DNA from: Aedes albopictus
Taxonomy: Eukaryota; Arthropoda; Insecta; Diptera; Culicidae
DNA: 64,000 nucleotides
Direction of reading: 5' to 3'
Assembly: GCF_035046485.1 (NCBI RefSeq)
Contig: NC_085138.1
Span: forward strand, 431,693,265-431,757,264
Numbering within the stretch: position 1 is the first letter of the stretch; each line of letters starts with the position of its first letter. Positions 33,364-45,300 of the stretch are shown here, piece by piece. The translations under genes and the position numbers were made by a program. The notes below the pieces were generated by a model, which was given only the letters and a program-made list of their open reading frames with translations, was not told the origin of the DNA and searched no databases.

Positions 33364-36300
33364 CTACAACGACTTATGCCCATAATCCCCATTGTCCTCC
33401 TTTATCATGTCGGCTGCCTTCTCACCTATCACAAAACTGTGCGCGCTAGTATGGCCAGTAGGCGAAGTGGGAATAATTCCCACATCAGCCACCCGAAGCC
33501 TTTTAATGCCGTGTACCCTCAGACGATGATCCACCACAGCCTCTGGATCACTGGCAGGTCCCATTTTGCACGTAGCCACCTGAAATTTAGAGATTTCATT
33601 AAAGAGAACATTGAATAACAGCATTTTAAATGATTCACCTGATGTTGGAAGGTAGCGGTTAAGGTTCGCACATGACACCGCCAGTAGTCCCACGTGTTGA
33701 ATTTCAAATGTACACACCCTGGAACCTTCTTCGCATACAATTCCACACCCAAGTGTTTGAAGGCGGGCTGTGAAGTCACGTTTATTGCATGCAAAATGCC
33801 ATACACTAACGCATCAACGTCTCGCTCGTCCTCGAAATACTGATATTTGAAGTCCGGATGGTGGAAAGGATTCGTTGATTTCAAACGAAGTTTTCCCTTG
33901 GCACGGGCTCTCAGCAGCATTGGCAGGTACATGAACGCCCTCATATTGTTAAGTGGCCTGAAATATGCTTCGTCCACCTCATCGCTCAGCTGGTATGCAA
34001 ATTTGGTAGACGGAGATGAATCGAAACCAAACGTTATGAAAGCCTGCATGATCTCCACGTCCGGCAACTCGGGATCGGGATCCTCGGCAACAGGTGACTT
34101 TATGTACATCAAGGTCTCTACAGAATTCGATGTCATTGGTCCTCGTCCTTCCCTAAATTTCGAAATTTCGCCAATCGACGCCAGCTGTTCCAAGCTATGA
34201 AGCCCATCAGGATCGTTATGAACTATGAACACTGGTCCAAAAACGCCTCCATGCTCGGTCACCTGTTTGCCAACTGGCAAGTTCTGCACCACCTTGATGT
34301 CATGCTTTTGTAGATGCTTTGCCGGACCTACACCTGACAGCATCAGCAGCTTTGCACTCTCGAATGCCCCAGCCGACAAAATCACCTCTTTAGTAGCGTA
34401 AACTGTGTAGCTACGCTTGCCATTCACAAATCGAACACCCGTCGCCTGTTTGGTTCCTAAAATCACAAACGCAAACCCTCAATATCACGAGTCCCTTCCA
34501 CAAACAACACCATCACCTACTGGTATCCATAAGAACCTTGGTGACCCACGACCGAGTCAGAATGTGAAGATTCGGCCGGTGAATTATGTCCTTCAGATAA
34601 GAATTTCCAGCTGTAGCACGATGACCCTTGCGTGTATGCGCTTGCAGGTATGACACCCCAATCAAGTCCCCCGCATTGTAGTCCAAGTAGCGATAGCCTG
34701 CCTGTTGGGCACCTTTCACGACTGCATCCGCAATCTCAGACCTGGAGAAGAGAAGAAAAAATACGACTTAAATTAATTAATCCGTCAAATGTCGCGCGGT
34801 GCGTCAGTCTGGCACATTTCGTAACAGTTATTGTACAGGAAATTAGAGCCAAGGTTGAGTCTCTATCACATTTTGCACAAACGTAAACCACTAAACCGTG
34901 AAATTTACATTGAATCGACATTTGGAATGGAAGCAAATTGAGAGCACTCTTCCATTGCCAATACTGTGCAAAATAGCAGCGAGGCAAGACGATGATTTTT
35001 TGCAAAAAAAAAAGGTACATTGATGTGATTTTTATGCTAAGCTGCCATCAACACAGCTTGAGGTTTAGCACCGCTGTAAAGCATCGCCGTCGTGAGCTAT
35101 TGAAGGCGTAGTGCTTTTCTGCTCTGTATGTCGCGGATTTAATTTGGTGTTTTGGTTTGTTTTAATTAGTTTTGAGCGTCGACTAATAAGGATTGCAGGC
35201 GTGGCCATTAGTCATTAACCATTGTTAGAGAATGGGGATCATCAAAAAAAAAAATACTTCGGGTTCAGACAAAATCGAAAATGCCGAGTTGGCACAGCTT
35301 TTAGATGGCAAAGCGTGGAGTTCGAGTTGTCCAGAAGCTTTATACAACGAATGACCCTCGGGTCAAAGTATCTCTTCAACATCTCTTGCTTGAAATCAAA
35401 ATATTTTTAGAACCGAACGATATCGTTAACCGATTTTGAAATTATACGATATGTGATTTTCCAAACTTGCAATTAGATTTGATTTTAAAAATAGTGCTAA
35501 TTGCCTTTACTACTGATTCAGTAAGAAACTCTGTTATCTTATCTTAATATTGCACACAACAACCGTACAGAAATACCTTATATTTCACTTATAATCATTT
35601 GAAGTTTATTTCAAATTATCGTATAAATGACACTTGACGAGCTCTATACGAGTGGTCTAGTGGCTACAATATGCATTCATATTCAGAAGGTCGTGGGTTC
35701 AATCTTTGGTTCGTCCCTTTCCTCCTACTTTGTATCATTCTATCTATTCTTTATTCTCTTCTCTACATATACATCTCATGTATAAACGTATGTCCATAGT
35801 CATCGCTTGAACAAGAAACGAATGGAAAAAGCCACTTCATTCGATACCCCAGACTTTTTGGACCACTTGTCCACTTCGTGTGCCCTCGAAAATCGTTTGT
35901 TTGTATCGATACAGGTTTCCGTTTGTTCACTCTACATTTGGTCAAGAGCAAGGAGCAATACGCCACACCATGCTACCAAGTGTCCACCATCATCCTATCC
36001 TTTCCTCAAATATTATTGTTTCCTATAACCTCAATAAAAGCGCGAGTTTTACGGTTCTCCAAAACCAACAAAGAAAATAAGGCAAAAATATGAAATTGTA
36101 AAATTGTTTCAACTGAATTCGGCTCCGTTATGCCTGTTGGCGTTTGAGCATAAAATAAACGTTTAGGTAAAAACACGTATTTATTGCGAACACATTTTCC
36201 ACAGGTTGCTGTCCGGCATGCATGCAACATACCCTGCCCACCGTATTATTCCGGCTTTGGTCAGTTTTGGACAAATCACAATGTGATTTGGAACCCCATT

Positions 36301-39300
36301 TCCATTCGTGCCCAGTTCCTCATATTCATGGATAAACTTCTAGTACTCCTCTTCCAGCGCAGGTATCGAAGCGAGACGTCGTTTCAACTCCAGAAAACGG
36401 CGGACCGCCACTGTTCATGATTTACCCAGCAGGCTAATTATAATTATTTCTTTTGAAATTTATTTCTTTTGAAGAGGAGCATCACAACAAAACGTCCTTC
36501 GCTGTCTCGAATTATAACTCTGTCAGAGATCTCCTACTGACTCTTATAGCTGTTAAGTGGGTGCTGGTAGTTCGGTATGTCTCCAGTTCACGGAATCCGG
36601 TAATGTGACCGAAACGTCGGACTAGCAGTATTTGAATTTTGTCAAAGCGTTTTCAAGTTACATTCTATCATAGTCGAAACCAAAAACTGGTGGAAAACAG
36701 TGACCTCCTGGTCCATCCTTCGCCAAATTTCACCGTTCTCCTGTACGCCACCAAAGATCGTCATTAGAACTCATCGCTCGAACATGATATACGTAGTATT
36801 TAAGCACGACTTCTACTGATGAAACGTCTCACAATGTTGTCAGCCGTTAGCAAGGAATCGCGATCGACAAACTTCACCACCACGTCGGAGAACCGTGTCT
36901 ATCATAACACCTCAGTCAAGGCCACTAGCGTGCACAGGGGGGGGGGCAAGGGGGGGCACTTGCCCCCCCCTTCTATGAAAAAAATATATACCTAAGAAAT
37001 ATGGTGCGAACGTCGAAAGATGCAACTATTCGAGGGTTAACAGCATCTCATGCACCATATTGAGATTAATTGAATTATATTGCCGTCAAATGCAGTATAC
37101 TGACACCATGCTGCTTTTTCAAGTTCCATATCGTACACCAAATTGTATTCCATGTACCTAATCCATGTTGGCTTCCGTACCACATTAAATTCTATGCACC
37201 ATTTTGCAATTCTTGCACCTTGCATCTACCCATGCAATGTTGAGAATCACTGAATCGTGGTTGCAACTATTGCACCACATGCAAATTCTTAGTATTCCAT
37301 GTACACCCATAAAGTTCACAGAATCATCTTGGCATCCATGCTGATCTAACGCACCATCTTTCAACTAATTAGTGATGTCAGCACCACATTCAAATAACAT
37401 GCACCATTTTGGCATTTTGTATTCCAAAACTGTATTCCATGCACATAAACCATGGTGACTTCAGCACCACATTGAATTCCAAGCACCTTTTTTTGCCATT
37501 CGTGCACCTAGCCATGTAAAATGTCGAGTATCACTTAATAACGGCGACGACTAAAACAGTACACTAACACCATGCACCTTTTTCAAAGCTTTCAATGCAC
37601 CATCATAATGACCACAGAATCATCTAGGTATCTAAGCATACCTAAGCTGAGTGCTGAGTGCTAGCCTATGTGAAGTCGCTGTTTAGTATAGTTCCTCTAT
37701 TTTTATCGAAAATTTGTTTGTTTGTCGATCAGCAAAAACCGTCATAAACAATAGAACGTAAATAGTTACGCTATATCGTGTTGCTGTATAACTTTCAGCA
37801 AGTATCAAGCGTTGTGCGATACAAATATCTGTGACAAATTTTGTGACCAAACCGCTGTTTACAAGACTAAAACCGGCCATTACAAGCTTCTCTCACGGTT
37901 CGAGAGATCATATCGCCGTAATGCAGTGCAATGAATGTCTCAACACTATCGACCGAAAATGCGACCGCTACACCGTATGTGAAGGAAGGTGTGCTAAACG
38001 CTATCACGCTGCTTGTGTGGGAATAACGGAAGCAACGATGGATGCCTTATTTTCCAAAAACGTTCTTTGGATGTGCGACAAATGCTTGCTGGATTTCTGC
38101 ACAACCCGTGACGCAAACGAGAGCAAAACAAATGATGTGTGCTGCTCTCATCCGACTACGTGTGAGGCTGAAATCGCCGATTTGAAAACAAAGGTTTCCG
38201 GTATAATTGAAACACTCGCTACAATGGCATCAGAACGCAAATCTAATGGCATCGATACTACTGGGAAGCAACACTCAACTCCTGATTTATCACCGATAGA
38301 TTGCACTCATCTCCTCGATGGTACTAAAGAGATACATACCGATGCATTTGTGAGTGGAAATTCTTCTACTGTTCCAATAGATTTAACAGACTGCAACGAT
38401 ACGTTTTCTCTGTTTATAACAAATATCGAATGCCACACCACTGAAAGAGATATCGAACGACTTGTTTGTGAGAGTTTGAGTTTGACTGATTCTAGAAATG
38501 TTAGGGTGAAGAAGCTTATATCAAACAAATCGGCCAATAATGTGATTGATTTCGTTTCATTCAGAGTTGTTATACCAAATGAATTCAAAAGTCTTGCTAT
38601 GCAACCTTCTACTTGGCCGAAAAATGTTAAATATAGAGAATTCGAAAATCGTATAGTTACTTGGAAACCTAACCGTATATAAAACTCGCGACTATATTGA
38701 ACTTTGAACTGATATTTTGCTGTGAACTGATTGTAATGTGATTGAGATTGATGTTATGTGCTTTTTGTATTGCCTTTATTTTTTGTTGTTGTCGAATGAT
38801 GTTTGTTCAAATGCTAGTTGTGCCTTATTATCAGTTAGTTTTAAGAGTTTTTTTTTAGTGTATAAGTTTTCAATAAGACCATATAGGTCAGTTGGAATAA
38901 ATCAATAAATAAAAAAAAAATAAAAAAATAAAAAAAAAGAATAAAAAAAAAAATATCACGCTGATCTCATGCAATGTCTTTTAATCAATTAGGTATCTAA
39001 TGCATCATACTGCTATGCACCATCAAAGCTTTTCAAGCACCATTTCAGCGTTTATCATATCATCTAGGCATCTAATGCATCATTATGGTGTGAGCATCAA
39101 TTAAAATATTTTTTTCTGTTTTCTATGCACCATTTTTGCAATTCGTGCACCTAACCATGCAACATGTTGATAATCACTTAATAACGGTGACGACCAATGC
39201 AGAACACTTGTATCATGCAAGTAGAATAACTAGCCACAGAAGTCCAATGTCGCGACTATTCGTGTGACTAACATCTAGTTTGCCACGCCCTTACAGCGTC

Positions 39301-42300
39301 AGTAGCGGTACTAGAAGTGTCAAATAAATTTTATTTACCAAAACAAACGATCCTCTATCAGCTGGACAGCTAAAAACAATCAATTATTACAATTAAAGTT
39401 ATAAATTTAATTAAACAGGAAAAGTGACTACAACGCCATTAGAGTTCTAGTGTATTTCTATTATCATGCAGCTGCCGTGAATCGCAAGTCAGTCCCATAT
39501 GTAAAAAGTAGGCATTGAGAAAATGGCCTCTGAAGTTTTCAAATTCGATTTCTATGTGAAACTCTAAAAAATCGCCATGAATTGAAAACTTCTGTGATCA
39601 TCATGAAACTTTCACACATTGCTTCAAACATGAAAACGTAACAGTGAAAAATATAAAACTAGCTAAAACAATGTTAGGTTTAGTACTGGAGGGTACACTA
39701 GTTCGTAATGGGACCGACTTGCGATTACATTTCATTATGGGACAATCTGACTTGGTGTTGTTTTTCAATTTTACTGAACAAACTATATATTTTTATTCAT
39801 GCAGCCGAAAGATCGAAAACGGCCATTAACTCATTTTTGCCCAAAATGCAGATGGGACTGACTTGCGATTCACGGCAGTGCACCTTCTTCAAACCTTTCC
39901 ATGCACTATTTTGGCATTCACTATATCAGCTAGGCATCTTATGCACCATTATGATGTGGTTCACATATGAATCCCATGCACCATTTTGGCATTTCGAATA
40001 CAAAATAACATTCCATGTACCAGGACCATGTTGATTTCTGAGCTACATTGAGTTGTCTGCACCATTTTTGCAATTTGTGCACCTCCATATGGAACATGTT
40101 AAGTATAATATAATCATGGTGATAGTAATGCACCATGCATCATGCATCATGCAGCTTGTGCACCACAAAGATGTTCACAAAAACATCTAAGCACCATCTC
40201 ACGCGTCTAAGCATTTTATTTACATTTGAATTTTATAGGCTCCATTTTGGCATACCGTACATCAAATTGTACTTCATATACCTGAGCTATGTTGACTTCC
40301 GCAGCATATTAAATTATAAGCACCATTTTTGCAATTCCTGGATCTAACCGCGGAATGTTGAGATTCACTGAATCATGGTGGCAACTAATGCACCACTGAC
40401 ACATACAATTTCTTAGTATCCCATGAACAACCATGATGTTCTCAGAACCATCTAGGCATCCATGCTGATCTCACGCACCATCTTTTAACTAATTAGTAAT
40501 GTCAGCGCCATATTTGGATAACGTGCACCATTTTGGCATTTCGTGTTTCAAAACTGTATTCCATGGCGAATTCGTACAGTGAATTCCAAGCACCATTTTC
40601 TCAATTCGTGCACCTAGCCATAAATAATGTCGATTATCTCTGAATAACGGTGACCATTAATACAGCACGCTGACATCATGCACCTTCTTCAAAGCGTCCA
40701 CAGAATCATCTAGGTATCTACGCATTATGCTGATCTAATGCACTGTCTTTCAATGAACTAGGAACCTAATGCATCATACTGATAGTGACCATCATGAAGT
40801 TTCATGCACCATTTCAGCATTTATTTTAATATCTAGGCGTCGGATGTAACATTTGGGTGTGAGCATCACATAAAATATCTTTTCTTGGTATTCTATGCAC
40901 CATTTTTGCAATTTGTGCACCTAACCATGCAACATGATGATAATCTTTGAATAACGGTGGCAACTAATGCAGTACACTATTTCATGTACCATGATCCATG
41001 TCAACTCAACTGTTATCATGCACCATCTTTGAATACCATGCTTCTTTACACCACGGTGAAATCATGCACCTTTATTGCCGCACGCAATTTGATTTTTATG
41101 CAGCAAAAATTTAAACACCATCTCCAAATCACCTGCTTCAACTAAGCATTCTATGTATCAAATTGCAATTACTTGCCACGAATGCACTATCTTGACGTTC
41201 CCTTGATCATTAAGGTGCATAATGTAGCATACTCACAACACACACCTTTTTAAAATGCCATGCATCTTTTTGGTGCTCATCAAGCTGATCATTGTATCAT
41301 CCAGACATCTTATACGCCAAAATTGAATTTTAAACCATTTTTTTAATTCGCGTATCAAAATAGCACTCCGTGGATCATTTTGAGGATCACTCTACCACTT
41401 CGAGGAATTCCAGGAGAAATCCCTGGAGAAATTTCAGGATGAATCCCTAAAGGAGGATTCTCTGGAGGCATTACTAAAGGAGGGCTTGAAAGAAATTCAT
41501 GTAGAATTTTCAGGAGGAACTATTAAGGGAATTGCTGGAGAAATGTTTAAAGAGATTCCCAGGAAGAATTTCATGAGCAAACCCTGGAGGCATTCCTAAA
41601 GGAATTCTCGGAGGAATCCGTGGAGGAATTCTCGGAGGAATCCGTAGAAAAATTCCTGGAGTAATCTGTAGAGGAAATCCTGAAAGAATTCATGGAGGAA
41701 TTTCTGGAAAAATATTTCGAGAAATTATGGGGCAAACGACTATATTCTGTGCGAATCGGATTTAACGGCTACGCAGTCTTAATGCATCAAACGAGTTGTT
41801 GAGAAATTTCAGGAGTAAAACCAGGTGGAGTTTATTGACGAACCCTTGGAGGAATTCCTGTAGTAAACTCTGGAGGAATCCCTGGAATAAATTCAAGGAA
41901 GAATCCCTGGTGGAATCCCTGCAAAAGTTTCTGGAGCAATCCCTGGAGGCATCTCTGATAGAATCCTTGGCAGAATGCCTGGAGTTTTCCGTGTAGAAAT
42001 TTCTGGAGGAAATTGTTGAATAATGCCTGGAGGAATTTCTGGAGGAATTCCTGAAGAAATTTCTTAAGGGACATTTGGAGGAGTTTCTAGAAAAAATCCT
42101 TGAGTAGCTCATTGATGAATCCCTGAAAGTATTCTCGGAGAAATCTCTAGAGGAATCATGAGAAAAATCCTTGGTAGAATTCGTGGAAAAATTCCAAGAG
42201 GAATTCTAGGAGGAATACCTGGAGGAATCCCTGGAGTCATTCTTGAAAGAATCATTGGAATAGTATCTGGAGGAATCCGTGAAGAAATTCCTGGACGAAT

Positions 42301-45300
42301 TTCAGGAAAAAATCCTGGACGAATTTCTGGAGAAATTTCAGGAAGACTTCTTGAGGGAATTTCTGGAACAACCCGTGGAGGCATTCCAGAATGAATTTCT
42401 GGAGGATTTTTGGACGAATACTTGGAGGAATCCCTGGAGACATTCCTCAAGGAATCTTTGGAAATCCTGCAGAAAGCTTTGGTAAATTCCTGGTTGAAAT
42501 CCCTGCTGTAATCCTAGGAGGAATTCCTGAAGGAATTTCCGGATATATCCCTGGAGAAATTTCGAGAGAAATCTCTGAAGATATCCTAGAGAAATTTCTG
42601 AAGTATCCCTGGAGGAATCCCCCGAGGAACGCTCTCCTTATCGACTCACCGTTTTGCAGCCCAGGATTATTCCCTGGAGGAATTTCTGAAGGTTCTATTG
42701 AGAAATTCCTGGATGAATTATTTGTGGAATTTCTGTAAAAAAAATTCTGATTCCTGGAGGAATGATTGAAGGAACTCCTCAAGGAATTTCTGAAAGAATT
42801 CCTGGATGAATTTCTGGAGAGATTTTTGAGGAATTACTGACGAAATAACTGAAAAAAATCCTGGAAAAATCCTAGAGAAATCCATGGAGGAATCCCTGGA
42901 GAAATTTTTTGAGAAATTTCGAGAGGAATTGCTGGAAGAGTTCCAGCAGATTTTTTTTTAATTTTCTGGAGAAATTCGTGGAGGAATCTCTAGAAAAATT
43001 CGTAGAGGATTTTTTGAAGGCATATCGATAGGAATTCCAGGAGTTATCCCAGGAGAAACTTCTGAAGATATTCCTGGAGAAATTCCAGAGGAATTTCCTA
43101 GAGGAATTTCTCGATGAATAACCGGAGTATTTCCCGGAAGAGTTCTGGAACAAATTTCTTTAGAATTTTCTGGAGAAATTCGAGAAGGAATCCCTGCAGA
43201 AATTTCTGGAGAAATCCCTGTAGAAATTCTTAAAAGTATTTCAGAAGAAATTTTTGGAGGAATTCCTAAAGTAATTCACGCAGGAATTCTTAGATGTATT
43301 TTTTGGAGAAATATTTAAGGCTTGCTGGAGGAATTCCGGAGAAATTCCTGGAGAAATCCCTGTTTGCATTCCGAGAGGTATTTCTGGAGAAATTCTTGAA
43401 CATTTTTTTTTTTATAAATTCATGGAGGAATAACCACAAGCATTCCTGGAGGAATTTTTAAAGGAATTTCTGGACAAATATTTTTGGCTTCCTGAAGGAA
43501 CTTATCGAGGATTTTCTGAAGGATCCCAGGAGGAATTCCCGAAAAAATTCCTGGATAAATTCTGGAGGAATCCATGGGGGAACTCCTGGAGGAATTCCTC
43601 AAGGAATTCCCGGAAAAGTTCCAGAAGAAATTCCTTAAGATTTTCTGGACGAATCCGTGAAGGAATTTCTGTAAGAATCCTTAAAGAAAATATTGAAGGA
43701 ACTGGCAAAAAATCCTAGAGAATTTTCTGGAGGAATTCCTGGAGGTATTTCTGGAGGATTTCCATGGAGGTATCCCTGGAAGAATTTCTAGAAAAGTGCC
43801 GTGAGAAATTGTTTCAAGATTATCTGGAGGAATCCGTGGAGAAATTTCCGGAGGAATCCTTGGAGAAATTCCTGGAAGAATCCATGGAGGAATTTCTGAA
43901 GGAATTCCTGGAGAATTTCGTGGAAGAATATGTGGAGGTATCTCTGGAGGAGTTCTTGGAAGTGTTACGGGAGACATTCCTTCAGGATTCTCTAAAGGAA
44001 TTCTGGCAGAAATTCCTAGAGGATTTTCTGGAAAAATCCCTGGAAGAAATCCTGGAGGGATTTTTGAGAAATTTCTGAAAAAGAATACCGGATTCATCCT
44101 CTCCTGAAGAAATTCCTTGAGAATTTCCTGGAAGAATTCATGGAGGAATCCCTGAAGGAATTTCTCGAGGGATTTCAGGAGAAATTCCTGGAAGAGTTCC
44201 GGGAGAAATTCCTTTAGAATTTTTTGGGGGAATCCTTGGAGGAAGTCCTGGCGTATTTATTTGAGGAATTCCTGGAGGAATTATTAGAGGAATTTCTGGA
44301 AAAGTATATGAGGCTTGCTTGAGAAATTTCTGGAGGAATGTTTAAAGGAATTCTTCGAGGAATTTCTGAAGGAAATCCTGGAGGAATTTCTGGAGATTTT
44401 TGTTTAAGCCATTTCTGAAGAAAATCAATAATGAATTCTTGAAAAAAAAAGATGGAGAAATTCCTGGAGGATTCCCAGGAAAAATTCCTCGCAAAGTTTT
44501 TCGTGGGATTCCTGTAGGAATTCTTGAAAGAGTTCTGGGAGACATTCCTTTTGGAGTCTCTGCAGGAATTCCGGCAGAAATTCATAGAGGATTTTCTGGA
44601 AAAATCCCCGGATGAATTCCAGGAGGAATTTCTGGAAAAATTTTTGAGCAATTTCTGAAGAATTTAATGGATGAATCCCTGAAGGAATTCCTGAAGAAAT
44701 TCCTTGAGGAATTTCCTGGAGGAATCCGTGGAAGAATCTTTGGAGCAATTCTTGGAGGAATCCCTGGAGGAAATATTGGAGGAATTCTTGAGTATTTACT
44801 GAAGAAATTTCTGGAGAAATTATTTGAGGAAATACTGGAGAAATATATGAGGATTCCTGAATGAATTTCTGGAAGAATGTGTGAATGAACTTCTCGATGA
44901 ATTTATGAAGGAATTCCCGCAAGAATTTCAGGAGGAATTTCTGAAGATATTCATTAATGAATTCCTGGAGTCAGTGGCGTAGCCAGAAATTGTCTCTGGG
45001 AGGGGTTTTCAACGGTCAATGAAACCTTTTTTGGTTTGACACTTACATTTCGTAAAGAGCAATGAACAATAGTATTCTTAGCTTGAAAATAGCGGCGCAG
45101 CCGAAAATTTGTTTCGTCAGAAAGCACTTTATACTGAGAATTTGTTCCAGAAATTTTGGCTCTGGGGGGGGGGTTTTAACCCTAAAACCCCCCCCGTGGC
45201 TACGCCAGTGCCTGGAGTAATTCATGAAGATATTCCAGGAAAAAATCCTGGAGAAATTCCTGGAGCAATCCGTGAAGGATTCCCTTTAGGAATTCTCAGA

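Larger units (their letters stand above)
36975..41394. repeat. Long degenerate repeats built on ATGCACCAT-type motifs
   Basis: Blocks recur in order. 37230-37450 (TTGAGAATCACTGAAT, CCATGCTGATCTAACGCACC, AAAACTGTATTCCATG) is repeated at 40348-40565. 37513-37640 is repeated at 40622-40720, and 39155-39215 at 40926-40985. So there are at least two diverged copies of a unit longer than 0.5 kb. No coding potential. Confidence 0.6.
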
